37,528 bases of DNA from Flavobacterium terrigena (GCF_900108955.1 NZ_FNYA01000013.1:1-37528), one strand, 5' to 3'; numbered from the stretch's first letter, positions 25,629-34,256 are shown. Numbers and translations are program-made. Notes: generated by a model not told the origin, from the sequence alone.

Positions 25629-26225
25629 TTAATTATTATTTAAGTGTAATTGTTTTTCTAATTCTATAATTCCAGCTAATGTTGCCATGGCTCTGGTATG
25701 ATATTCTAAAGCGTCTAACTCTAATTCTAAAGCTTCTTTTTCAGAAGCAATGGTTTCGTTAATTGTAAATATTAACATGTAATAAAACCTAATGTACTTT
25801 TCAATATCTAAGTTTTCTCTGTACAAACCTTGCGAAATTCCTTTCACAATATTTTGTCTGAACATGACATTACAATCGTCCAATTTATTCGCCATCATTT
25901 TAGAATAAATTTCTGGATAATGTTTTTTCAATTGGTAAATTGGCGAATCATTTACTGATTTAAACATTTCCTTAAACATTTTTCTAATCTCAAAATTCTC
26001 TTCAATTGCGTTGTAGTTTTTAGCTACAATTTCATCAATAATTTCATGAACTTCATTATGTATTGCAGCAGTTCCTTCCTCAATTAAAACCTCTTTATTA
26101 CAAAAATATTTGTAAATGGTTTTTTTCGAAATACACATTTCGCCAGCAATATCATCCATAGTCACACTTTTGAAACCTAATTTCAAAAACATGTCTGTTG
26201 CTTTTTTGATGATTTTATCTTTCAT
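25629..26225 (-). CDS. TetR/AcrR-family transcriptional regulator, predicted repressor of the pump operon
   Basis: 198 residues from the ATG at 26225, beginning MKDKIIKKATDMFLKLGFKS; a TTG at 26246 would add seven residues and is less likely. The N-terminal helix-turn-helix reads SVTMDDIAGEMCISKKTIYKYFCNKE in short overlapping form and is typical of TetR. The C-terminal 140 residues are a helical ligand-binding domain without recognisable ligand motifs. It is the first gene of the tetR-tolC-adaptor-RND operon. Just upstream is a GGAAACT-N14-AGTTTCC site overlapping the promoter, and the same site is found upstream of yceI. It therefore probably represses both operons until an inducer, perhaps a pump substrate, binds. 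The DNA target is inferred, not shown. Confidence 0.9.
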   Translation of the reverse strand: MKDKIIKKATDMFLKLGFKSVTMDDIAGEMCISKKTIYKYFCNKEVLIEEGTAAIHNEVHEIIDEIVAKNYNAIEENFEIRKMFKEMFKSVNDSPIYQLKKHYPEIYSKMMANKLDDCNVMFRQNIVKGISQGLYRENLDIEKYIRFYYMLIFTINETIASEKEALELELDALEYHTRAMATLAGIIELEKQLHLNNN

Positions 26226-26277
26226 TTTTATTGGGGTATTTTGCAAAAATTCTTTTATGCAGCTTTATTTTCGACTG

Positions 26278-26308
26278 CAAATGTAAGACGGAAACTTTTA
26301 ATACTAAA
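26278..26308 (-). promoter_or_regulatory. Promoter of the tetR-RND operon
   Basis: On the minus strand, TTTA (26305-26308), exactly 19 bases of spacer, then TACATTTG (26278-26285), a full match to TAnnTTTG. The leader before the tetR ATG at 26225 would be about 45 bases. The same arrangement and spacing recurs at 28017-28047. Confidence 0.8.
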
Positions 26309-26317
26309 ATAGTTTCC
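26290..26317. promoter_or_regulatory. Predicted TetR operator at tetR
   Basis: An inverted repeat GGAAACT (26290-26296) and AGTTTCC (26311-26317) with a 14-base spacer. It covers the -33 element and most of the promoter spacer, the classic position for a repressor site. It lies next to a TetR gene and has a near-identical twin at 28029-28056. Conservation continues to 26344, through a TAATCTTCACA block and TTTAACATTT. Confidence 0.78.
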
Positions 26318-26357
26318 TTAATCTTCACAATAATTTAACATTTACTTTAACCTGTTT

Positions 26358-27452
26358 TTAATTAGAAAATTCCCACCATTTTGGAAATGTTTTTTCAGAA
26401 TTTATATTTATTTTTTCACCAATTAATGGCGTGAATAAATTAATTTTAATGGTTTCTGCCAATTCACTTATTCTAGAAAGTGGTTCGTTCCAATTGTGGT
26501 TTGCCAATACAAATTTGGAAGAATGCACTGGAAATAATGCTTTTGCTTTTAAATCAACAGCTGCTTGTAGTACTTCATTTGGTGTCATATGAATGTATTT
26601 CCAACTTTTATCATATTGTCCGTTTTCCAAAAAAACCAAATCAAATGGTCCAAATTCTTTTCCTACCGTTTCAAAATGAGAATCGTATCCGCTATCGCCG
26701 CCAATAAATAATTTTGAACTTGGTGTTTGTAAGACAAACGACATCCAAAGCGCTTTATTTCTTACAAAACTTCTCCCTGAAAAATGTCTGGCTGGAACTG
26801 TATTTACAATAAAACCATCTTCCAATGTAATCGTTTCTTTCCAATCTTTTTCTATAATTAAATCGCTATCAAAACCCCAATGCTCAAAGTGTGCACCCGT
26901 TCCTAATCCGCAAATTATTGTTTTAATTTTCGATTGTAATTTTAGTATCGTTTTATAATCTAAATGATCCCAATGATCGTGTGAAATAAACAAATAATCA
27001 ATTTCTGGAATATCATCAGTGGTATAAATAGTTGTGCCTTCAAAAGCTTTATTCGTAAAAGAAAGTGGTGAAACAGAATTACTTAAAACAGGATCTACCA
27101 ATATCTTTTTTCCATCAATTTGAATGAAATAAGACGAATGTCCAAACCAAATAACCACATTTTCTAACGGATTTAAGTTTAGTAAATCGGTTTTTACGGT
27201 TGGAATAGCTTGATTTGGTGTTTTCAATTCATTTTTCTTAAATAAAAACTCTTTCAAGACTGAAAACATCGAAACTCCTTCTGTTAAACTTGGTGTGTGA
27301 CTTAAATTTTGAAAAGAATCATTCTTATAATTTGGAGATTTTTTTATCAATTCTAATCTCTCTCCTGTTGGTCTTTTTCCGAATTGTTCTTGATTCATGA
27401 ATAGATTAATTCCATACACAAGAGCAAATATTATAATTAATGCAAGTATCAT
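26358..27452 (-). CDS. Membrane-anchored MBL-fold metallohydrolase, NAPE-PLD-like
   Basis: 364 residues. An N-terminal hydrophobic helix (about 1-19) acts as signal anchor. Metal ligands of the metallo-beta-lactamase fold are in place: SHDHWDHLD (H158, H160, D162, H163), a histidine in GAHFEHWG (H188 or H191), D253 in GGDSGYD and H310 in FPVHSSK. PARHFSGR (220-227) and the N-terminal TGERLELIKKSPNY region resemble the NAPE-hydrolysing phospholipase D branch rather than beta-lactamases. A phospholipid or lipid-like substrate is possible but unproven. The ATG lies one base after the yceI stop, so the two are translated together. The gene sits between two copies of a predicted TetR operator, with no terminator visible before the tetR promoter. 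Confidence 0.85.
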   Translation of the reverse strand: MILALIIIFALVYGINLFMNQEQFGKRPTGERLELIKKSPNYKNDSFQNLSHTPSLTEGVSMFSVLKEFLFKKNELKTPNQAIPTVKTDLLNLNPLENVVIWFGHSSYFIQIDGKKILVDPVLSNSVSPLSFTNKAFEGTTIYTTDDIPEIDYLFISHDHWDHLDYKTILKLQSKIKTIICGLGTGAHFEHWGFDSDLIIEKDWKETITLEDGFIVNTVPARHFSGRSFVRNKALWMSFVLQTPSSKLFIGGDSGYDSHFETVGKEFGPFDLVFLENGQYDKSWKYIHMTPNEVLQAAVDLKAKALFPVHSSKFVLANHNWNEPLSRISELAETIKINLFTPLIGEKININSEKTFPKWWEFSN

Positions 27453-27453
27453 T

Positions 27454-27990
27454 TTAATTAATTGTATTAGTAGTAAATTCTAAATTGGCCGTTAAATTTA
27501 AATTGTAACCCATTAACAAACCATTATTTTGTAAATTAGAATTAGCAAATAAGCCGAAATCTTGACGATTGATTTCTCCAATAATCTCTACTAAAACTTT
27601 TGAAGAAGTATTTGTGTTTTCTAATTCCACAATTTTCGCATCCAATTCCACAATTTTTGTAATATTATTTATAGTCAAATAGCCTTTTACAAAATTGATG
27701 TTCTCATTTATCTTTTCATATGAAATGGATTTAAAAACCACTAAAGGATATTGACTCACGTTCAAATAATCTTGTAATTTTAAATTACTGTCAATATGTT
27801 CTAATTTGCCTTCTTTTTTATTCACATCTAAAACGAATTCCAAATTGGCATTAATCAGTTGATTATTAACAATATCTATTGAACTCGAAAGCTCATTAAA
27901 TGAACTATCCAAATAGGCAATAATTGAATTTTTTGCTCTAACCATGAAATCAGATTGATTTACATTTAGGTTCCATTTTGTATTTGTCAT
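27454..27990 (-). CDS. YceI-family protein without signal peptide
   Basis: 178 residues. The pattern of a YceI lipocalin-like barrel is visible: W-N-LNVNQSDFMVRAKNS at the start, NANLEFVLDVNKKEG, LQDYLNVSQYPLVVFKSISY, and VKGYLTINNITKIVELDAKI near the middle. YceI proteins bind long-chain polyisoprenoid or other amphiphilic lipids; many are periplasmic, but this one has no signal peptide and is probably cytoplasmic. It is the first gene of a two-gene operon with a membrane-anchored metallohydrolase and begins about 20 bases after the predicted transcription start of the twin TetR-type promoter. The neighbouring polyprenyl synthetase on the other strand fits a polyisoprenoid theme, but that is only positional. 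Confidence 0.85.
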   Translation of the reverse strand: MTNTKWNLNVNQSDFMVRAKNSIIAYLDSSFNELSSSIDIVNNQLINANLEFVLDVNKKEGKLEHIDSNLKLQDYLNVSQYPLVVFKSISYEKINENINFVKGYLTINNITKIVELDAKIVELENTNTSSKVLVEIIGEINRQDFGLFANSNLQNNGLLMGYNLNLTANLEFTTNTIN

Positions 27991-28016
27991 TTTGTAGGAT
28001 GTTAAAATTTATGGGA

Positions 28017-28047
28017 CAAATGTAGAAAGGAAACTTTAGAAACTAAA
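28017..28047 (-). promoter_or_regulatory. Promoter of the yceI-metallohydrolase operon
   Basis: On the minus strand, TTTA (28044-28047), 19 bases of spacer, then TACATTTG (28017-28024). Sequence and spacing equal those of the tetR-operon promoter. The leader to the yceI ATG at 27990 would be about 20 bases. Confidence 0.8.
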
Positions 28048-28056
28048 ATAGTTTCC
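28029..28056. promoter_or_regulatory. Predicted TetR operator at yceI
   Basis: GGAAACT (28029-28035) and AGTTTCC (28050-28056) with a 14-base spacer, overlapping the -33 element and spacer of the yceI promoter. It is the twin of 26290-26317. Over the 67 bases 28017-28083 against 26278-26344 I count about 57 identities, in an otherwise unrelated context. It might also affect the polyprenyl synthetase gene reading away on the plus strand. Confidence 0.78.
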
Positions 28057-28136
28057 ATAATCTTCACATAAATTTAACATTTGAATAAATGAGTTATTTT
28101 GCAATTATTAGTTTAAATTTACCGAAAATTACAAGT

Positions 28137-29111
28137 ATGCTTACATTATCAGAATACCAGAATGCAATTGCCGAAGAATTTAATTCGATTGCTGTAAATC
28201 AAAATCCAACCAGTTTATATGAACCAATTTCTTATATTTTATCTATTGGTGGAAAAAGAATTCGACCAGTTTTAACATTAATGGCGGCTGATATTTTTGA
28301 TGGTGATTATAAAAAAGCCATTTCGGCTGCAAAAGCGGTAGAAGTTTTTCATAATTTTTCGTTAGTACACGATGACATTATGGACGATGCGCCATTGCGA
28401 CGCGGAAATGTAACTGTTCACGAAAAATGGAACATTAATACTGGGATTTTATCTGGTGATGCGATGCTAATTTTAGCATATCAATTTTTTGAAGATTACG
28501 AACCAAAAATATTTCAAGCTTTAGCGAAATTATTCAGCAAAACCGCTTTAGAAGTTTGCGAAGGACAACAATATGACGTGGATTTTGAAACACGTGATGA
28601 TGTTACCATTCCAGAGTATTTAAAAATGATTGAATACAAAACGGCCGTTTTATTAGGTGCAGCGATGAAAATGGGTGCGATTGTAGCCGAAACTTCTGAA
28701 GAAAACGCTGACTTAATTTACAATTTCGGATTGAATTTAGGAATTGCGTTTCAATTACAAGACGATTATTTAGATGCTTTTGGAGATCCAGAAACTTTTG
28801 GAAAACAAGTTGGTGGTGATATTATTGAAAACAAAAAAACCTATTTGTATTTAAAAGCCATGGCGTTTTCGAACGAAGAAAACCAACAACAATTGTTGCA
28901 TTTATTTTCGATTCAACCGAATGACAATACCGATAAAATAAATGCTGTGAAAGCTATTTTTAACGCTTCGGGTTCAAGTAAAGCCACACAAGACGCAATT
29001 GCTAATTATACTGAAAAAGCATTTGAAACGTTAGAAAAAATGAACATTTCTGAAGATAAAAAAATGATTTTAAGAATGTTTGGCGAAAAATTAATGAATA
29101 GAAACGTTTAA
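28137..29111 (+). CDS. Polyprenyl (isoprenyl) diphosphate synthase
   Basis: 324 residues from the ATG at 28137 (MLTLSEYQNAIAEEFN). An earlier in-frame ATG at 28089 would add 16 residues, but it begins 5 bases after a conserved promoter block and the family N-terminus fits the later start. The first aspartate-rich motif is LVHDDIMDDAPLRRG, preceded by GGKRIRPVLTLM; the second is QLQDDYLDAFGD. These bind Mg-diphosphate in trans-prenyltransferases that add isopentenyl units to an allylic primer, making the side chain of menaquinone or related lipids. Chain length cannot be set from sequence alone. It is transcribed away from yceI and followed by a small unknown gene. Confidence 0.88.
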   Translation: MLTLSEYQNAIAEEFNSIAVNQNPTSLYEPISYILSIGGKRIRPVLTLMAADIFDGDYKKAISAAKAVEVFHNFSLVHDDIMDDAPLRRGNVTVHEKWNINTGILSGDAMLILAYQFFEDYEPKIFQALAKLFSKTALEVCEGQQYDVDFETRDDVTIPEYLKMIEYKTAVLLGAAMKMGAIVAETSEENADLIYNFGLNLGIAFQLQDDYLDAFGDPETFGKQVGGDIIENKKTYLYLKAMAFSNEENQQQLLHLFSIQPNDNTDKINAVKAIFNASGSSKATQDAIANYTEKAFETLEKMNISEDKKMILRMFGEKLMNRNV

Positions 29112-29114
29112 ATA

Positions 29115-29144
29115 ATGTGCCAATTCTCGATGTGTCAATTTTCA
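29115..29144. repeat. 15-bp imperfect doublet after the polyprenyl synthase
   Basis: ATGTGCCAATTCTCG is followed directly by ATGTGTCAATTTTCA in the 43-base gap before the next gene. The words fill nearly the whole spacer and include no clear hairpin. Confidence 0.6.
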
Positions 29145-29154
29145 ATTTAAAAAA

Positions 29155-29508
29155 ATGAGTTATTTACCACCAATATCAATTGATTCTTTAATCGAGCAAG
29201 CCGAAGAGCAGCATTTATATTTTAAATTAATTGAGCAAACTAATAAAGATTTTGCTTTAGCTAATGAAAATATAGATATTCCTTTGGATATTTTTCCGTT
29301 TGAATTGAAATTATTGGTTCAAGAAAAAATTCTAAAATTGATAAATTACAAATTTGCTGAATACTTAAATTTACTTTACATCATTGATGTTTCGGAAGAA
29401 CAAATTAAAAAACTAGATGGTTCAGATGTTTTTAAATTGTCTGAAGACGTAACTTTTTTAATCTTAAAACGCGAATGGCAAAAGGTTTGGTTTCGAAATA
29501 AATATTAA
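29155..29508 (+). CDS. Small conserved-looking protein of unknown function
   Basis: 117 residues, no family recognised. It starts MSYLPPISIDSLIEQAEEQH, is rich in leucine, lysine and glutamate and is probably mostly helical, with a strand-like FELKLLVQEKI and LYIIDVSEEQIKKL in the middle. It ends VTFLILKREWQKVWFRNKY. There is no signal peptide or membrane segment. The gene lies 43 bases after the polyprenyl synthase on the same strand and may be cotranscribed. Its stop overlaps the stop of the convergent gene by 4 bases (TTAA at 29505-29508). The unbroken frame, good ATG context and tight packing support a real gene. Confidence 0.7.
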   Translation: MSYLPPISIDSLIEQAEEQHLYFKLIEQTNKDFALANENIDIPLDIFPFELKLLVQEKILKLINYKFAEYLNLLYIIDVSEEQIKKLDGSDVFKLSEDVTFLILKREWQKVWFRNKY

Positions 29509-30065
29509 AACATTATCCTTACAAAAGGCACCCAAGATTGAGAATACACATGATTGTTCGGTTTATGCAGCACATTAAATTTTACTCCGAAAGTTACGTT
29601 TTGTGCTCTGTAGCCAGCTCCTAAAAACAAAGCTGTGTTCCAAAAAGTGTCATCAATTAAGAAATCATCATCGAAATTTCGGGTAACTTTTAACTGTTCC
29701 AATTCCGCAGAAAGTTGAATTTCTTCAATTGGATGCACTAATCCAATTAAACTTCCACCAAAAATAGTCGACTTATATCCAATAGAATTAAAGTTAGAAG
29801 GATTCTGTTCTTGGGCCACATAACTTCCTGTTACACCCACACCAACTGTAAACGTTTTATCAAAATTATAATATCCTGTTGGAGAAATAGATACGTTTGT
29901 AAAGCCATTTCCAACCGCTAATCCTAATCCACCACCAAACTGAACTTTTTCCCAAAATACATTTTTCATTTTAGGAATACTATCATGTTGCGAAAACACG
30001 ACTGCAGTCTTCAAAAAAACTAGTGAATAAAAAAGTATTTTAATCAACTTTACGTCTAATTTCAT
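29505..30065 (-). CDS. Predicted outer-membrane beta-barrel protein
   Basis: 186 residues from the ATG at 30065; a GTG at 30077 would add four. A signal peptide (MKLDVKLIKILFYSLVFLKTAVVFSQ, about 26 residues) is followed by glycine- and aromatic-rich alternating strands (VQFGGGLGLAVGNGFTNVSI, then the FGGSLIGLV part) and a C-terminal aromatic end, FVRIMF, all typical of a small outer-membrane barrel. Function unknown. It is divergent from sucA; I recall close relatives carrying the label alpha-ketoglutarate decarboxylase in databases, which the sequence does not support and which probably spread from the neighbour. A weaker -7 element, TACTTTTA, lies at 30097-30104 on its strand. Confidence 0.8.
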   Translation of the reverse strand: MKLDVKLIKILFYSLVFLKTAVVFSQHDSIPKMKNVFWEKVQFGGGLGLAVGNGFTNVSISPTGYYNFDKTFTVGVGVTGSYVAQEQNPSNFNSIGYKSTIFGGSLIGLVHPIEEIQLSAELEQLKVTRNFDDDFLIDDTFWNTALFLGAGYRAQNVTFGVKFNVLHKPNNHVYSQSWVPFVRIMF

Positions 30066-30112
30066 TGTAAATATCACTTATTTGTTAATATCAAGATAAA
30101 AGTATAAATTTC

Positions 30113-30145
30113 TTTGAACTTTTAGCGTAAAAGTTTATACTTTTG
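30113..30145 (+). promoter_or_regulatory. Promoter of sucA-odhB
   Basis: TTTG at 30113-30116, 21 bases of spacer, then TACTTTTG at 30138-30145, matching the Bacteroidota consensus. The leader to the sucA ATG at 30185 would be about 35 bases. Confidence 0.75.
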
Positions 30146-30184
30146 CATAAATTTTTTTAACCAAATCGTCATCAAGACAGAATT

Positions 30185-32953
30185 ATGGATAGGTTTTCCT
30201 TTTTAAACGCAGCACATACTGCATTTTTTGCAGATTTATACGACCAATATTTACAAAATCCGGATAGTGTAGAACCAAGTTGGAGAAGTTTTTTTCAAGG
30301 TTTTGATTTCGCCAATGAATTTTCTAATCCTGGTGAGCAAATCGCTCATACTGCAAACGGATTAGCATCTGGTGGAAATTCAGACAAAATTCAAAAAGAA
30401 TTTAATGTTCTGAAATTAATTGACGGATACAGAACTCGCGGTCACTTATTTACAAAAACAAATCCAGTTAGAGATAGAAGAACCTATTCCCCTACTTTAG
30501 CAATTGAAAACTTCGGGTTATCTCAAGCCGATTTAACTACAGTTTTTGATGCAGCAAAAATGGTAAATATGCAACCAAGTTCTTTGGCAGATATTATCAA
30601 GCACCTTGAAAGTGTATATTGCTCATCAATTGGAGTGGAATTCATGTACATTAGAGAGCCTAAAGTACAAGATTGGATTAAAAACAGATTAGATCTTAAC
30701 GATAATCAGCCGAATTTCTCAGCTGATGAAAAGAAAAATATATTAAAAAAATTAAACGAAGCGGTTTCATTTGAAACTTTCTTACATACCAAATATGTAG
30801 GTCAAAAACGTTTCTCATTAGAAGGTTGTGAAGCTGCAATTCCTGCTTTAGATGCTTTAGTGGAAGCTGCTGCAGAAAAAGGGGTTGAACAATTTGTAAT
30901 GGGAATGGCACACCGTGGTCGTTTGAATGTTTTAGCCAATATTTTTGGTAAAAACACACAAAATATTTTCTCAGAATTTGACGGAAAAGATTATGATGAA
31001 GACATGCACTTTGATGGTGACGTAAAATACCACTTAGGTTTAACTTCAGATAGAGTAACAGATTCTGGTAAAAAAATCAATTTAAACTTAGCACCAAACC
31101 CTTCTCACTTAGAAACTGTTGGTGCAGTTATTGAAGGAATTACAAGAGCCAAACAAGACAGATATTTCGCTGACGATTTTTCAAAAGTTTTACCAATTGC
31201 CGTTCACGGTGACGCAGCTGTAGCTGGACAAGGTATTGTGTATGAAATTATCCAAATGGCAAAATTAGATGGTTATAAAACGGGTGGAACAATTCACTTA
31301 GTAATTAATAACCAAGTTGGATTTACAACAAATTATTTAGATGCACGTTCATCAACCTATTGTACAGATATCGCAAAAGTAACGTTATCGCCAGTTTTAC
31401 ACGTAAATGCAGATGATGCAGAAGCAGTAGTTCATGCGATGAAATTTGCTTTAGATTACCGTATGGAATTTGGTGGCGATGTATTTATCGATTTATTAGG
31501 ATACAGAAAATATGGTCATAACGAAGGTGACGAACCTCGTTTTACTCAACCAAAATTATACAAAGCCATCTCTAAACATAAAAATTCAAGAGACCTTTAT
31601 GCTGAAAAGTTACAAAACGAAGGTGTAATTGATGGAACTTATGTAAAAACTTTAGAAGAGGCTTACAAAGCAAAACTAGATGAAAATTTAGAAGAATCTC
31701 GTAAGAAAAACTTAACGGTTATTTCTCCATTTATGCAAAACGAATGGACAGGTTTCGAACAAGTTTCAGATGATGTGATGCTTTCTAAATTTGATACAAA
31801 ATTCGATAAGAAACAATTAACTGAAATTGCTTCTACAATTACAGAATTACCAAAAGATAAAAAATTCATTAGCAAAATCACGAAATTAATTGGTGATAGA
31901 AAAAATATGTTCTTCGAAAAAGACCAATTAGATTGGGCAATGGGAGAATTATTAGCATATGGATCATTAATTACTGAAGGTTACGATGTTCGTATTTCTG
32001 GACAAGATGTGGAAAGAGGAACTTTCTCTCACCGTCATGCCGTAATAAAAGTAGAAGAATCAGAAGAAGAAGTTGTTTTATTAAACGACGTTAAAAACAA
32101 AAAAGGAAACTTTTATATATACAATTCTCACCTTTCAGAATATGGTGTAGTTGGTTTTGAATATGGTTACGCTTTAGCATCGCCAAACACACTAACTATT
32201 TGGGAAGCACAATTTGGAGATTTCTCTAACGGAGCGCAAATTATGATTGACCAATACATTTCTGCTGGTGAAGACAAGTGGAACAATCAAAACGGATTGG
32301 TTTTCTTATTGCCTCACGGTTATGAAAATCAAGGTGCAGAACACTCTTCTGCTCGTATGGAACGTTATTTACAAATGTGTGCCAAACACAACATGTATAT
32401 TGCAGACGTTACGACTCCTGCCAACTTCTTCCACTTGATGAGAAGACAAATGAAAACTAAATTCCGTAAACCGTTAATTGTGTTTTCACCGAAAAGTTTA
32501 TTACGTCATCCACAAGCGGTTTCAACTGCGGAAGAATTAGCAAACGGACAATTTCAAGAAATATTAGACGACCCTAACGTTACAGATAAAAAAGCAATCA
32601 AGTCTTTAGTATTCTGTACAGGAAAAGTATATTACGATATTATTGCAAAACGTGAAGAATTAGGAAGAAATGATGTAGCTGTTGTTCGTTTAGAGCAATT
32701 GTTCCCATTAGCAACGGATCAAATCAAAGCGATTATCGATTCGTATCCAAATGTTGACGATTATGTTTGGGCGCAAGAAGAACCTAAAAACATGGGAGCT
32801 TACGGATTTATGTTAATGAATTTCGATTTAGTAAAATTACGTTTAGCATCGCCAAAAGCATACAGTGCACCAGCAGCAGGAAGTTACGAGCGTTCGAAAA
32901 AACGTCAAGCGAATGCCATTGCTATGGTTTTTGACAAGAATTTATTTCAATAA
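30185..32953 (+). CDS. sucA: 2-oxoglutarate dehydrogenase E1 component
   Basis: 922 residues, the normal size. The N-terminal segment FADLYDQYLQNPDSVEPSWR is the E1o entry motif. The thiamine-diphosphate core includes GMAHRGRLNVLANIFGKN, LAPNPSHLE, HGDAAVAGQGIVYE and LVINNQVGFTTN; the transketolase-like second half includes VGFEYGYALASPN and LPHGYENQGAEHSSARMERY (split). It decarboxylates 2-oxoglutarate and passes the succinyl group to the lipoyl domain of E2 in the TCA cycle. The odhB gene follows after 64 bases and encodes that E2. E3 is not in the window. The ATG at 30185 is the first in a good context. Confidence 0.97.
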   Translation: MDRFSFLNAAHTAFFADLYDQYLQNPDSVEPSWRSFFQGFDFANEFSNPGEQIAHTANGLASGGNSDKIQKEFNVLKLIDGYRTRGHLFTKTNPVRDRRTYSPTLAIENFGLSQADLTTVFDAAKMVNMQPSSLADIIKHLESVYCSSIGVEFMYIREPKVQDWIKNRLDLNDNQPNFSADEKKNILKKLNEAVSFETFLHTKYVGQKRFSLEGCEAAIPALDALVEAAAEKGVEQFVMGMAHRGRLNVLANIFGKNTQNIFSEFDGKDYDEDMHFDGDVKYHLGLTSDRVTDSGKKINLNLAPNPSHLETVGAVIEGITRAKQDRYFADDFSKVLPIAVHGDAAVAGQGIVYEIIQMAKLDGYKTGGTIHLVINNQVGFTTNYLDARSSTYCTDIAKVTLSPVLHVNADDAEAVVHAMKFALDYRMEFGGDVFIDLLGYRKYGHNEGDEPRFTQPKLYKAISKHKNSRDLYAEKLQNEGVIDGTYVKTLEEAYKAKLDENLEESRKKNLTVISPFMQNEWTGFEQVSDDVMLSKFDTKFDKKQLTEIASTITELPKDKKFISKITKLIGDRKNMFFEKDQLDWAMGELLAYGSLITEGYDVRISGQDVERGTFSHRHAVIKVEESEEEVVLLNDVKNKKGNFYIYNSHLSEYGVVGFEYGYALASPNTLTIWEAQFGDFSNGAQIMIDQYISAGEDKWNNQNGLVFLLPHGYENQGAEHSSARMERYLQMCAKHNMYIADVTTPANFFHLMRRQMKTKFRKPLIVFSPKSLLRHPQAVSTAEELANGQFQEILDDPNVTDKKAIKSLVFCTGKVYYDIIAKREELGRNDVAVVRLEQLFPLATDQIKAIIDSYPNVDDYVWAQEEPKNMGAYGFMLMNFDLVKLRLASPKAYSAPAAGSYERSKKRQANAIAMVFDKNLFQ

Positions 32954-33017
32954 TAGTTATCAACACATTAATATAATTTTAGGAAGCATTTTAGCCTAGA
33001 ACTTAAAACGACAGAAT

Positions 33018-34232
33018 ATGATTTTAGAAATGAAAGTCCCATCACCGGGAGAATCTATCACCGAAGTTGAAATTGCAACTTGGTTAGTAAAAGACGGAGA
33101 TTACGTTGAAAAAGATCAAGCTATTGCTGAAGTAGATTCAGACAAAGCAACTTTAGAATTACCTGCAGAAGCTAGCGGAATTATTACGCTTAAAGCGGAA
33201 GAAGGTGATGCTGTGGCTGTTGGACAAGTAGTTTGTCATATTGATACGGCTGCTGCAAAACCAGACGGAGCAACTGCTGCGCCTGCTGTTGAAAAAGCAC
33301 CAGAAGTTAAAAAAGAAGAAGTAAAAGCGGCACCAGTTGCTGAAAAAACTTACGCAACTGGAACTCCATCTCCAGCAGCTAAGAAAATATTAGATGAAAA
33401 AAACATTTCTCCTTCTGACATTGTTGGAACAGGAAAAGGTGGAAGAATTACTACTGAAGATGCAGCAAACGCTATTCCAGCAATGGGAACTCCAACTGGA
33501 GGTTCTCGTGGAACGGAAAGAGTAAAACTTTCTATGTTACGTAGAAAAGTAGCTGAGCGTTTAGTAGCGGCCAAAAACGAAACGGCAATGTTAACGACTT
33601 TTAACGAAGTAAACATGACGCCAATTAATATTATCAGAAACCAATATAAAGACGAATTTAAAGCAAAACACAATGGTATTGGTTTAGGTTATATGTCTTT
33701 CTTTACAAAAGCAGTTACAAGAGCGTTACAATTATATCCAGATGTAAATTCAATGATGGATGGTGACCATAAAGTAGCTTTTGATTTTGCTGATATTTCA
33801 ATTGCTGTTTCTGGACCAAAAGGATTAATGGTTCCTGTAGTTAGAAATGCAGAATTATTAACTTTCCGTGGTGTGGAAGCAGAAATTAAGCGTTTAGCTT
33901 TGCGTGCTCGTGACGGACAAATTACTGTTGATGATATGACTGGTGGAACATTCACAATTACAAATGGTGGAGTTTTCGGAAGTATGTTATCTACGCCAAT
34001 TATCAATCCTCCTCAATCTGGAATTTTAGGAATGCACAATATTATTGAGCGTCCAATTGCCGTAAACGGAAAAGTTGAAATTCACCCAATGATGTATGTG
34101 GCTTTATCTTATGACCACAGAATTATTGACGGTCGCGAATCTGTTGGTTTCTTAGTAGCGGTTAAAGAAGCATTAGAAAACCCAATGGAATTATTAATGG
34201 ACAACAATCCTAAGAAAGCTTTAGAACTTTAG
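33018..34232 (+). CDS. odhB: 2-oxoglutarate dehydrogenase E2 (dihydrolipoyllysine succinyltransferase)
   Basis: 404 residues. One lipoyl domain (about 1-76) carries the lipoylated K43 in [12 protein letters not shown]. An alanine/proline/lysine-rich linker follows, then the E1/E3-binding domain (about 117-150, [18 protein letters not shown] with [14 protein letters not shown]) and the catalytic domain (about 165-404), with the active-site [15 protein letters not shown] and [20 protein letters not shown]. It transfers the succinyl group to CoA in the cytoplasmic TCA-cycle complex. The gene sits 64 bases after sucA, and the pair ends in a strong terminator. The symbol sucB is an equally common name. 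Confidence 0.96.
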   Translation: MILEMKVPSPGESITEVEIATWLVKDGDYVEKDQAIAEVDSDKATLELPAEASGIITLKAEEGDAVAVGQVVCHIDTAAAKPDGATAAPAVEKAPEVKKEEVKAAPVAEKTYATGTPSPAAKKILDEKNISPSDIVGTGKGGRITTEDAANAIPAMGTPTGGSRGTERVKLSMLRRKVAERLVAAKNETAMLTTFNEVNMTPINIIRNQYKDEFKAKHNGIGLGYMSFFTKAVTRALQLYPDVNSMMDGDHKVAFDFADISIAVSGPKGLMVPVVRNAELLTFRGVEAEIKRLALRARDGQITVDDMTGGTFTITNGGVFGSMLSTPIINPPQSGILGMHNIIERPIAVNGKVEIHPMMYVALSYDHRIIDGRESVGFLVAVKEALENPMELLMDNNPKKALEL

Positions 34233-34256
34233 AATTTATTACATATAAATTATATT

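Noticed and set aside
26290..26317. GGAAACT inverted repeat as a terminator of the yceI-metallohydrolase operon
   Set aside because: The 14-base loop is long, no T tract follows, and an equal copy lies upstream of yceI, where no terminator is expected. A promoter operator fits both sites.
26304..26317. TATTTTAG inside the operator as a -7 element
   Set aside because: It matches only partly, and a full TACATTTG with a well-spaced TTTA lies just downstream in both copies.
29505..30065. Alpha-ketoglutarate decarboxylase
   Set aside because: The protein has a signal peptide and barrel strands and no thiamine-diphosphate motifs; the true E1 is the divergent sucA.
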